A stretch of DNA of 64,000 nucleotides, from contig OY978526.1 in the NCBI GenBank assembly GCA_963854835.1, forward strand, positions 66,750,765-66,814,764, written 5' to 3'. A program made the translations under genes and the position numbers. Below are positions 36,416-47,715 of the stretch, one piece after another. The stretch comes from Megamerina dolium. Lineage: Eukaryota; Arthropoda; Insecta; Diptera; Megamerinidae. The first letter of the stretch is position 1. Every line of letters starts with the position of its first letter. The notes under the pieces are model-generated. The model made no database searches and had not been told where the DNA came from. It saw only the letters and a list, made by a program, of their open reading frames with translations.

Positions 36416-37505
36416 TTTTATACCCTACAGTCAAAAAGTCAAGCATATATTGAGTTCGTGCTTCCACTGGTGACACCCATTAGGAGATGTGATCGATATG
36501 GTAAAGCATGCAATATATTAGTTATCGGAATCATCATCTGAGCCGATTTACCATGAAATCAAATCTTATCACAAAATTATTATATGGAAAAACGGGCATA
36601 ATAGGACAAAAACAACCTTTTGCATTTTTCCAAGAAAGTTTAAAGCTATGAAACTAAAGGATGATGTAAAAAGTAATATTTACCATAAAATTAACTTTTT
36701 CGAAAATGAATGTAATCGGACAAAAACCACACCTAGCTACCATTCAAAAGTATCATATGTTGTTAAATGCATGTTTGCTCCCTGTCAAGACGAAAGCATA
36801 ACACGTAGTTTGTAAATACTTCATACTTCATACTTCAATTTTGTTATATTAGAGAATGGACTCAAACGCATGGTAACCATATATAGCTCCCATACAAAAT
36901 TATGCTGTTGAAAGTGTGATTTTACACGTTGCACGTAAAAATATAGTGTTATCGGGCTGAAATTCGGTATACATACTTATATCTCACAACTAATGGACGT
37001 GTTCGAAAATGAAAATGATCGGCTAAAATTCACGCCCACCTCCCATACAAAAATATGTTTTTAAATGTGTATTTTTAAACGTTGCACACAAAGATTCCAT
37101 GTTATTAAGCTGAAACTCTGTAAATGAAAGTGTATTTACCAATTAAAAGACATATTCGATAATGAACGTGATCGTATAACAATCACGCCTACCACCCATA
37201 CAAATTTGTGCTTCCGTATGTATATTTTCAAACTTTGCGAAGGATAACATAAAGTAATCAAACTAAAACGTGCTTCATACAACTAACGAATTGTCGAGTT
37301 CGAAAATACATCAGATCGGAAGAAAATAACGGCTACAAAAGTATGATTTCGACTATAACTGAAACCTGACACTGACGATTATCTTTATCTATATGCTTGA
37401 AAATGATCACTATGAGATGAGAATCACACCAACAATACTTTCAACATAAAAGTACATTTTTTCGAAAATATATCTGTCTATTTGACATAGTGTAGAGCAT
37501 CTAGG
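36416..37505 (+). repeat. ~1.1-kb composite element with ~153-bp internal tandem repeats, copy A
   Basis: The block opens TATACCCTACA...GTCAAGCATATATTGAG. It then contains units whose CCCATACAAAA-type core falls near 36738, 36889, 37042, 37196 and 37333, mostly 150-154 bp apart. Each unit also has a TTTTACACGTTGCAC-AAA-AT segment and a GTATTCGAAAATGAACGTGATCG-like segment, both variable. It closes with CATAAAAGTACATTTTTTCG and a TAGTGTAGAGCAT motif. The same head, units and tail order are found at 43.2-44.3 kb. No protein is encoded. I infer a non-autonomous repeat element; Helitron-type DINE elements of Drosophila have similar central tandem repeats, but I did not see diagnostic Helitron ends. 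Confidence 0.65.
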
Positions 37506-39289
37506 TTTCGCTATTACCAGAGTTAATCATTTCAAATTTTTAGCATTGTATATGCAGATAGATGTATTCTAAATAAGAACGAACATACAATTTAATAAAA
37601 AGAATGTGAAGAGAATCGACTTTTTAATTGCCGATTAAAAAAAACTATACATTTGGTTTTGTTCTCACTTTGGTTTATCTGCATTCCACCAGCAATCACA
37701 CACACACAAAATCAACTAACCAAAACCATATTAAGCCAACAACACACCGAGTAATAGACAAATATCCATACAGACAAATTAATTACGTTAAGTAAAACTT
37801 TTGAAATGGCACGTTGATTCATTCATTCACTATTTCTTCATGCTTTCATTACATTCGTTGGTACGTACATTCATTTTACTTATTCACCCAAAATTCCGCT
37901 TCAATTAATTTGCTAATGAGAGGTTTTTTGCTCTTTCCACAATTCTTTCTTTTCCAATTTAGTTCATCTTAATTTTCTTTATCGAGCTTGCCTTCTAGTT
38001 TAGTTTTGTTTTTAGGAGGTTTTTGCTTTTTTCTTGTTTCGTTGTTGTTTGCTTTTAATTTTAATGCTCAATAATGAAAAACTTTTCCTTTGCACACTCA
38101 ATGCTGTTGTATTTCATAAACGCGTCATACCAACCGACCAACCAACCATCCAGCCAAGTAACCAAAACAATTAATTTTCTCATCATGATCATTATTATAA
38201 TCATTATTATCATTATAATCATTATGATAATTATGCCAAAAAGCAAATCTATTCACATCACACACACACACACCACTACTTTATGTACTTATAAATTTGG
38301 TGTATAAACAGGCTGTGTTTTAACAGGAAGTTACAAACGGCCTAAATGAGCCTACACGAGCATTAAACCCTATTCGTTATTCGTTACTTCTTACTCCTGT
38401 TCGTCTTAAGTCAAACCCATTTCACTTTAAACTTAAAAATATACCAATACACTGGCTTAACGTCATCGTTGCTACAAACAAAAGCACATCATAAATTATA
38501 TGGGCACACATGTATATGTATGTTAGTATTTCTCTGTGTGTGTGTGTGTACATTTACGAAAATACTTTGCTAGCTTCAACACCTTGTCCCAATAACATAA
38601 CAACAAGAGTAGACCGACAGAGCAGATGATTCTTAAGCAGCTCGCGTGAGCACGTGTCTTTTACAAACATAAATATATGACTATTGTTGTGCCAATATAC
38701 AACACGACCGACACCACCACCATCACCATCATCATCATCATCGTCATCTTACTGTATGTACATAATCTCATAGAAACCTAAATTTATGGAAAGTCGGGTG
38801 CTCGTGTGGGTCTTTTCGTATGTCATTACGTACTCGTAATGATTTTCTTGTTGGTGCTGATAGTATTGTTGTTGTTATTATTATTTGGATGTGAGTGTGT
38901 TGTTGTCCATTCAGACGACGATGCTACTGTTATTACTATGTTTTTGTTTTTGTGAGCCCTGTTGCCTTTGTTGTAGTTGTTGTTGCTGTTGTCTACACAG
39001 ATAACGCAGTTGTTGTTTTTGTGCATTTGTTATTTTCCTTATTGTTATTGTGGCTATAATTGTTGTTTTGCTGTTATTGCCTTATTCTTGTTGTTGTTAT
39101 TGTTCGTGGAATTATTGTTGTTGTTGTTGTTCCTCTTTCTGTTAGTGTCGTTGATCCTCTTGTTGTTGTCGCCCCTGATGTTGTTGTTAGGACTGGTGTC
39201 GGTTCTAGTTCATCGCTTTTGTCTTCATTCTTCGTTACCATCTTCCTCATTCCATAAATGTTTATGGTGTTGATATCCATGTTGTTGTT
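37506..39289. other. microsatellite-rich DNA without recognisable genes
   Basis: I see no gene. An AT-rich imperfect ATTATAATC tract lies at about 38180-38236, (CAC/CAT)n at about 38711-38745, and (GTT)n-rich sequence from about 38860 to 39195. Frames through the last region give runs of Val, Leu or Asn. Confidence 0.6.
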
Positions 39290-39965
39290 GGGCGTAATTG
39301 GATGAAAACCACGACAATTTTCCATACAAAAGTATATTTTCGAATATATATTTCACTCATTGGTTTCGAAATTCTAATCCAATCACTCTGAAACACAGTA
39401 CCAAATATTAGTTTTGCCACCAAATTTACGACTTCAAAATGGGCATTATCGAATTAAAAATATGTACAAAAGTATATTCTCGAAAATATGTTTTCCAATA
39501 TAAGTTACAAAAATATTACCCAAGTACTCTGAATTTTGTTGTGAAAAATTATTTTTGCTAAAAAAAAATGAAAGAGTTTGAAAATAAACGTAATTGCATA
39601 AGAATCATACCTACCGCTCGTACAAAAGTATATTTTTGAATATATTTTTACAGAAATTAGTCATAAAAATATAAGCCAATGACGGTACAATGACTTAGTT
39701 TGTCCAACATATGATTAAATTCGTAAATGGACGTAATCAGATGTAAAGCACATTTACTTCACATACAAAGGTATGTTTTCGTATGAATTTTTTGAGACGT
39801 TTCTAATGATAATATTAAGTACCGAACTGAATCTTGGTGCAAACTCTTATATCTATAAACAATCGAATCTATTCAAAAATGGCGCAATCGGCTGAAAGCC
39901 ACACATACTTTCCGTGAGAAAATACATACATTTTCGAGTATATATTTTCTGATCTTTCGTCATAT
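39290..39965 (+). repeat. ~153-bp tandem repeat family 1, third array
   Basis: Core marks resembling CCATACAAAAGTATATTTTC lie near 39322, 39462, 39616, 39769 and 39915, giving intervals of about 140-155 bp. The left side abuts (GTT)n microsatellite DNA and lacks the TATACCC head, so this copy seems truncated. Confidence 0.6.
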
Positions 39966-40087
39966 TTACAATAATGCCATGGTATAATGCCATGTATGGT
40001 ATTTGAATTTAATGTTTGTCGAAATTAATTCGTTGTCAAAATGTTCCGCTTTTTTTTATTTTTCAGAATATTGTTGTTGTTACCAAT

Positions 40088-40088
<1 letters not shown>

Positions 40089-40120
<32 letters not shown>

Positions 40121-40121
40121 A
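40089..40121. repeat. (GTT)n microsatellite
   Basis: Eleven perfect trinucleotide units; similar imperfect GTT-rich tracts surround it on both sides. Confidence 0.95.
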
Positions 40122-40924
40122 TCCTTGATGTTGGTTTTGTTTTCGTTATAGTTGTCGAGTTTATTCTTGTTATTTTTGTTATTGTTGTTGTTGCTGTCAA
40201 CTGTCATTACCAGATGTGTGTTACAATTAACTCAATTTATATCCTAAGGTTTTACAATATACATATATGTATATACATATGTATGTTTACGACCCTAACT
40301 GCCATACCATATTCTTTTTTCTCACTTTCTCTTTCTTTGCTATATACCTAAGGTTATCGCTATATACATAAATATATACAGCCTTCACATCATTGAATTA
40401 AAAATGTTGTTCGAACACATCTTGGTGTGTGTAGTTGTTGTTGTTCGTATAGTTTTTAGTGGAATCGCTGTTGTTATTTGCGTTTTTGTTGTTGTTATTA
40501 TTATTATTGTTATTGGGCCTTTTTAAATGTATTTTCCTTAAATCGACTCTATTATGATTTTCCGAGTATATTGATTATTTATTACATATACGTGTGTATT
40601 TGTGCGTGTCTGTACATTGGATAATCTAGCATTATATATTGTCGATTTATGTTACTCTGTGCATAGTTATACATACATAAGTATAACTATATGCCTGTAT
40701 AGTGACGACATACGTATATGTATATAAATATTCTACATCAAATATGTTGTAGGTACTCCTCATCCAACTGTCGATGAAAATAATTAGTAGTACATGATGT
40801 GCTAGTAATTTGTGCTTTTCTCCTTTATTTTTCATTTAATTTTTTCTGCGTAAACTTTTACACAAAGAGCACTGATGATTAACATGCAATATATGTACAA
40901 TACTCTATCCCTTCCATGGTGCAC

Positions 40925-40960
40925 TATATAAGCAGTAACATCCAGATCATCCCATCAACA
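40925..40960 (+). promoter_or_regulatory. weak candidate core promoter
   Basis: TATATAAG is followed about 30 bp later by ATCAACACT, which partly fits the insect initiator TCA(G/T)T(T/C). Many TATATA words occur in this AT-rich DNA and no downstream exon was found, so this may well be chance. Confidence 0.2.
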
Positions 40961-41429
40961 CTTACTCTATTGTTGAGCGTCGAATAAACATTTGTGCAAA
41001 ACTTCATAATTTGTTTGATGTTGAACGCGTCAAAAAAGTTGAATATTTGTTTCGCTTTCGTTTGTTCTTCTTACTTGTACACGTACATATTATCGTATAC
41101 AGTTGTATAGTTGTGAATGAGTTAAATTAATCAGTAGGTGCAAACAAATAGCAAACGTAAAGTCAAAGTAAAAACAAACAAAAAACTACAAAATAGAGGA
41201 AGAAAATTAGTAAAATGAAGAAAACTGCCAAATAATATATAAATAAGTAAGCAGGCATAATGTGTGAAATAAAAGTGCAACTTTTATAGTATTCTGTTAA
41301 TATGAGCTCTCAAAGTTTCGCTTATAAGGAAAAACTTAGATGGAAGTGTTTGTCGTTGGATGTGGTGATGAGCAGTAAATAGAATGGCTAATTATTGTTC
41401 ACGATTGTAATAAAATGATAAAAAATAAT

Positions 41430-41990
41430 AATGTCTTCTTGCTGCAACCTATCTCAATATATATTAAAAAAGGAAACAGAGGATATGAGGGCAATGAATC
41501 ATTTTTGAAAAAAATATGTGATTAATCAGAAAACAAATAATTAAATATTTGATTAATCTAAATTTTAGATAATCCAAATATAAATTATTGGGTCTAACAG
41601 AATTTTAGTTAAAATTCGTGCTCTTCCTTATTGCCACATATTTCAATAAATATCAAGTATGGTGGTCAGAGCGATCTATGCAATCAATTAATCATTTAAT
41701 CAAAAGTCTGATTAAAAAAATGTATATTTTTTAATTATTCGATTAATAAAAATTTTAATTAACCAAATTACAAATTCATGTAATAATCATAATTTTGATT
41801 CATGTGCCTTCTTACTGCAATCTATTTCAATAATAAATGATAAGCAAAGCAGAAGTTTTTCATATAAGGGCTAATTAAATTAAATTTATTAAATTAATTA
41901 AAACTCTATTTAATCGATACAAATAATTCGATTGATCTGATTTTTTATTAACATTTTTGAATTTTTTTTTTTAGATTTTGATTATGGAAA
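41430..41990 (+). repeat. ~187-bp tandem triplicate
   Basis: TCTTCTTGCTGCAACCTATC, CTCTTCCTTATTGCCACATA and CCTTCTTACTGCAATCTATT lie near 41432, 41619 and 41806. Each is followed by TCAATA and, further on, GATTAAT/AATTAAT-rich sequence. The intervals are both about 187 bp. It does not resemble the other repeat families in the window. Confidence 0.6.
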
Positions 41991-43221
41991 CTGTGAAGGT
42001 GAATTGGCAAATCCGTGAAAATGAAAAATATAATTAATTTGTTTGCTAAACATTTATGTTATCTTTTAGTTTAAACGTTTTGTATAGCGAAAACACTCAT
42101 CTCTTTCAGACATCATACATCATAATCCGACAAAAATCTCTGTCCACATGGCTATTTTTTCAGATTTCGAAAAAGAAAACAGTAATTGTCTTGTCATTGG
42201 AGATTTTTGTTGTTGTTGTTGTTAAATGGCTTAATAATATTTGCTTGTTATTGGTATTGCTTCTCATAAACAATAAATTAGTGAATTTGTGTACTTCATA
42301 GCACTGCATCCCACCTTATTCTAGTACTATGTACTTAACTTACTGCTTCAACTCAACTGAACCGAAAATTTATTCTCCATGGTACACTCGCTAGAAGTAA
42401 AGCTTCTTCGACAGAAAGACCAATAACATTTTTTTTAGTTTAAAATTACTCTATTCAATCAAATATTTTTCTAAAACTTTGAAAAAGAAGCACTCATTCA
42501 ATATGTTTTAATTAATGATAGTTTTTTATATAACTTTTATTAAAAATAACAAAAACTATTTCCACAGAATGTAATCAGTCTTAATTTTTTAATTATGATT
42601 GCCAATTTGATTGCTAAAATTTCAAAATCTCTCCCTCTCTCCTGACAAAATATGCAAAATTCGACACATAATAACTTCTATGTACGAGTCTTCATAGCAT
42701 CTGCAAAAGATTTCTTTTAATAAAGCCATACGATTCGTTGATACTGACAAACTTATGCAGTGTGTATTGTATTCGGAGAATCTTATTAGTTATATTAATT
42801 AAAAAGTGCTTAAATATATGCTACGTACAACATAAGATGAAAAGTTCTGCTAAAGTTGTTTGCAGCAGTTAGTGCCAATATGTCGGTGTGTCTGTGTGTG
42901 TGTGTGTGCGTTTTTCTTTTATGAGCACACTTAATTCATTATACGTAAATATAAATTTATGCGCCAAAGGAAACATCATCGTTTCCTCGTTTGCTTTTCA
43001 ATGAACTTTAATTAGTTACTATCATTTTGGTGTTGAAAAATATTTAAATCAAAAGCATAAGCCACACGCGCACATAATTGTTTAGCTTTGAAAAATTTAC
43101 TAATACCATTTCTTTACAATATTTTTTTTTGTCATAATCAAGCTTAACTATATATTTAATTATTTAAATGTAGCATTTTCAAATTAATTCATTTTCTTTT
43201 CAAGTTTCCTTATTCCACTTT
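41991..43221. other. unassigned AT-rich DNA
   Basis: I see no gene. A (GT)n run lies at about 42885-42910 and a short (GTT)n at about 42208-42223. Confidence 0.5.
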
Positions 43222-44280
43222 ATATCCTGAACTCGAGGAATCAAGGGTATATTAAGTTTGTGCTTTCGTTTGTAACACTATGAATGAGACGTGTGGCAGA
43301 GGTGGAAGAGCAGATAAGTAACTTATATTATAGATCAGTATCATTATGTAGATGTATGATTTTGTAAATAGGTGAAATCGTATTAAAATTACGCTTATCT
43401 TCCATACAATAGTATTATTTAAAATATATTTGCGCCCGAAAACATAAAATTTTGAAGCTGAAACTCGCTATTTATCTTCAGGTGCGAAAATATTTGAAAT
43501 CAGAGAAAAATCACGCATACCTCCCATACAAAAGCGTGTTTTTGAATATGTGTTTTTACATTTTATGCATGAAAATATCAAGTGATTTAAGTTAAACTTG
43601 GTACATATAATTTAAATAATCAAGTATAAAACATATATAAAAATGGGCTGAATAGAATACGAACTACGTCTATCTCCCATATAAGATCATGTTTTCATAT
43701 GTATGCTTTTACATGTTGTGCTCGAAAATATATGGCTACCAAGCTTAAACTTGACATGCATGAGTATTTTTACTAATATATGAGTATGTTCGAAAATGGG
43801 AGTAATTTAATGAAAATTACGCCTACTTCCTATACAAAAGTGTGTTTTTGAATGCGTTGTTTTACACTTTTCGCACGAAAATATAAAGCTATCAAGGTAA
43901 AACTTGATACATGTAAAACTATTTGCTAAATAATATGTCCATGTTCAAAAATATAATGAATCGAATCAAAACCACGTCTACCTCCCATACAAAATTATGC
44001 TCTTGAATCAGTTTTTTCACACTTTTCAAACGAAAATATAAAGTTAACAACATGAAACTTGGTACATACAATACAATATACAAAGTAATAGACATTTTCC
44101 AAAGTGGAATGAATCGCATGAAAACTACCCTTAAGCTGTCATACAAATTTATGATTTTAAATATATGCTTGAAGACCTTTGACTCGGGATGAAAGCCACA
44201 TCTTTTTGCAGCATAAAAGTATATTTTTCGAACGTATAAATGTCTATATGCCAGAGTGTAGCGTATGAACATTCGAAATT
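43222..44280 (+). repeat. ~1.1-kb composite element with ~153-bp internal tandem repeats, copy B
   Basis: The head reads TATATCCTGAAC...AAGGGTATATTAAG and then TTTGTAACACTATGAATGAG. Units with a CCATACAAAAG-type core fall near 43402, 43524, 43677, 43829, 43985 and 44138; after the first interval of 122 bp the spacing is 152-156 bp. ATTACGCCTAC and TTCGCACGAAAATATAAAGC segments recur within units. The tail CATAAAAGTATATTTTTCG with CAGAGTGTAGCGTATGAAC matches the tail of the 36.4-kb copy. There is no coding capacity. Confidence 0.68.
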
Positions 44281-46439
44281 TTGTTTTTCTCATATCTGTT
44301 TGCTCTTTAAATGATGCTAAAATTCTTCGAAGGCAACAATGACGACGATGACGATGGTAACGAAAAGATCCTTGAAGTCAAACTGAGTAAATTAAAAATA
44401 GCTTTAAAACAAAAGGATATTGTATAAGTAGATTTGTAGTCATGTATATGACACATGTTGCTGTCGAACAAGAATGGGAACGAGAAAAGCGAATCAACAT
44501 ATAATAAATCAAAATGTAAAGGCGCGTCATGTCTTAATCGTTTTCAGAGCTCTGGGAAAGGATTTTTGTGTTTCCCCCCAAAAATTTCAGTTATGCCATT
44601 TCAATTTCAATGGCAGTGACATTTGACATGACCCGTTCGTACGTACTTCTTTTCTTTTTTTGTTAGCTCCCTTTACTCATTCCAATTCACTTCATTCATT
44701 TAGTAGCGACAGTAAATTTAGTTGCTGAAATTGTAATAATGAATTTTTACTGCATGGAGCAAAGCAATTTCAAATGTTCAAACGAATGACCAAATGAACG
44801 AACAAACGAGTCAAGCATATGAATTTTCAGTGCTCATTTTTTTGCATATATATGTACTTTTGGCGATCTTATTCATTTCGTATGTATGGCGCTACTCGAT
44901 GATTGTATGTTATTCCTCCCATGTGTCGAGGAAGAAAAAAAGAAATGGGGGAAAAGAAAACAGAAAGAAAAAGAAAGAAACTCTTTAAAATTTTTTCGCA
45001 TTCATTTTCCTTGGATGTGATCCTTTTTTTTCCAGTTCCTTTATCCTTTTGTCACATATACTTTTAGGTAATTTGCATAAAATGTAGCATGTTTTTTATT
45101 TATACTTTCTTCTTAGTATTGTAATTTTCGTTCGTTAGTTGCTGCTGATGCTGCTGCTGCTGATGATGGCATATCCGTAGGTGGTGCCGCTGTTGTTGCC
45201 TCATAATGCATCATGAAATATTCATGGAAAGGATTAACATTTTTTTTTTGCTCTGTTTCTACTATTGCTGTTGCTGCTTGCTACTATTTAGTATGTATTG
45301 TCATAGGAAAGAGTAAACCATGCAAAAGAAAAATCGTATATACAAAATTGAAGGACATTAAGTGGACATTCTTATTTATTTGATATAAAGACAGGGACTG
45401 AATTGTAATGTAGTCATTTTGCTTGCCTTTTGCATTCGGTGTGTGTAAATGTTTTTTTTGTTTTTCCTATGGCTGTTTAATGTGGTCTTATAATATGTAT
45501 GGACATATAAGGATATGCATATATGTTAATATGCGTATATGTACCAAAAAAAAAAAAGCTCCTCCTTAGTGGTTGCAAAAATGTGTGTGTGTGTGCGTGT
45601 TATATGCTTAATGAAGTGATTATATATGTACATATGTGTATTTATAATGAGATATTTTAACTGGGTACAAATACATACAACTTCACACACAAATGTATGT
45701 ATGTCCTATCAAAATTTAAAGCTTTACCAAACAATCAAAAAAAAAAAAGAGATATAAATATGTCACAAAGAAATTTCAATCCTCTGTTGTATAAAATTGT
45801 CCTTACCCACGATCATCTTTCCTATATATATATATTGTATATTCTATGTACAATTCATATATGTATATACACTTGATCCCATATAGACAGTAAATTGTTA
45901 AGCCGGTTAAGTGATGTTGGTGATTGCATATGTGATGAGAAAGTCGTAAGCCTTTTTATTTACATTTCCGCTCTTGTATTTACAAAAATGTCCTTTTTCA
46001 ATACCATTTACTTTTTCGTTTTTGAAGGATTTAAATATTAAATATTGTATTTAATTTGTGAAGTAACTAAAGAGTAAAATTGTTAAAATGATTATAATGA
46101 AAAACTTTATTGAATAATATGTGTATGATCTTAAAGGTCGCCATACAGGAGGTTAATATTCTCAACCTTTTACCTACAATTTGTATCATTATTATTATTA
46201 TTGAATTTAAAAAATATATGAATTATATTTCTTAGCATTATAATTATAAAATTAATAGTAAATTATGGTGTAAAAATTAATAAATGATATTCAGTTCTTG
46301 AGAAAGCCCAAGGGATTATGAATATATATTTATTCATAAAGATTTAAAGATGCAGATGGAGGAAAACCCCAACACTAATTAACAGATAAGCTAAATTTTT
46401 CCTACTACAGATGTCATACCAAAGAAGATCGAAAACACT
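44281..46439. other. unassigned AT-rich DNA
   Basis: I see no gene. GCTGCTGAT-type short repeats near 45137-45168, a (GT)n near 45581-45600 and TATATG words are present. Confidence 0.5.
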
Positions 46440-46690
46440 ACAGCTTACTACCGCACAAGAGTGATTACAGGCTTCCTAACAGGTCGTTTTATATATAGAA
46501 AGCATGCCTCAAACATAGTCTTAACCATGTGGTGATAGCACCTGTAGACACTGCGTATTAGTGAATGAAATGGCAGATCACATAATATGTTACTGTCAAG
46601 CTCTTGAAGGAACTAGATTAATTCAATTCGAAAAGACATATATGGAGGGTCACCTAAAGAGAAAGCCATATTTGTGAGCAAAATTAAAAT
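46440..46690 (+). pseudogene. LINE RNase H C-terminal / zinc-knuckle relic
   Basis: ITGFLTGRFIYRKHASN is followed after a frameshift by TCRHCVLVNEMADHIICYCQ and ALEGTRLIQFEKTYMEG. The C-x2-C-x8-H-x4-C pattern just after a (V/L)TGH-like segment is the C-terminal layout of I/R1-type LINE polyproteins. The fragment lies tail to tail with the jockey fragment on the opposite strand. No RT was found upstream, so it is a short remnant. Confidence 0.55.
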
Positions 46691-46739
46691 TTTTGATAAA
46701 AATTAAAATCGAAATGTTTTCATAAAAGACTTAATGTGA

Positions 46740-47715
46740 TCGCCGTGACTAGGAGATTAATATGTGTGAATTGCTCTGCCAAACCAGCTCTAAACCATAG
46801 CACCAAATAGGTTTTATGATATCATTATATATCAGGACTTTGTTAGGTAAACTGAGCTTAGAGTTTTTATTAATTAGCCAAAAGAATTGCTGAGACTTTA
46901 ATTTTATTTATAGTTTTTTGCTCTCTATATGTTTGGTCCATGTTAGTCTTCTATCAAGATGGATTCCAAGGTATTTAACATCATTTGCTTGAGGTACGAC
47001 AATGTTATTCAACTTCACAGGGGCACACAGCGTGAAAGTGACGTGGATGCTCCCTTTTCGCAGCGTGAAAGTGACGTGGATGTTCTTTGCTTCATTTACT
47101 TTGATGCGCAAGTTTGCAAGCCACTTTTCAAGGAGGAGATCTAAATGGGCGAACAGACTTCTGGATGCGCTTATATGATTATTATGTGAACAACGGATTG
47201 CAGTATCATCTGCGAAAGTAGAAACTACATGATTCGAATGCAGTGGAAGATCAGCAGTATATATCAAATATAGGAATGATCCTAGAACACTTCCTTGAGG
47301 AACGCCAGCCATTATATCAACTTCTCTTGATGTAAAAGAATTGAAGTTTAATTTAAATTTCCGGCAAAGTAAATAAGAACTGAAGAGCTTGTGAGTATTT
47401 TCTGGGAGATATTGCGTCATCTTATATATTAGGCCCTCGTGCCACACTTTATCAAAAGCTTGGGCAACATCCAAGAATATTGCAGAGCAGTATTTTTTGT
47501 TCTGAAATGCGGTGTTAATCTCTTTGGCGATCCTATGCACTTGTTCAATAGAGCCATGACCTTTCCTAAAGCCAAATTGGTGATTCGGTATAACTTTATT
47601 TTGTGTAACAATTGGCATGATATTCTGTAGCAGCATTTTCTCAAAAATTTTTGAAAAATGAGGTAGAAGACTGATAGATCTATATGATGACGGCACAGTT
47701 GGGTCAATTTAGCAA
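46740..47715 (-). pseudogene. jockey-type LINE reverse transcriptase fragment
   Basis: The minus strand reads PSSYRSISLLPHFSKIFEKM, NHQFGFRKGHGSIEQVHRI, AIFLDVAQAFDKVWHEGLIY (first catalytic Asp block), GVPQGSVLGSFLYLIYTADL and the catalytic STFADDTAI box (about 47197-47222), where jockey elements have FADD. NDVKYLGIHLDRRLTW and, after stops, SKLSLPNKVLIYNDIIKPIW follow. It starts within the RT, so endonuclease and ORF1 are missing. An in-frame 33-bp tandem duplication (47028-47049 and 47061-47082) repeats the segment IHVTFTL. Over 260 codons are open, so it is only moderately decayed. Confidence 0.87.

Larger units (their letters stand above)
39966..41425. other. microsatellite-rich DNA
   Basis: I see no gene. 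A pure (GTT)n run lies at 40089-40121 and more GTT-rich sequence near 40430-40515. A TATA-like site near 40925 is listed separately. Confidence 0.5.

Noticed and set aside
38826..39325. Asn-, Val- or Leu-rich frames that look like opa-type protein repeats
   Set aside because: They come from GTT/AAC microsatellites; no splice sites or flanking conserved coding sequence were seen.
44600..44630. Two TGACA words spaced a few bases apart as a homothorax/Meis-type site
   Set aside because: Five-base words in this much DNA are expected by chance, and there is no gene context.
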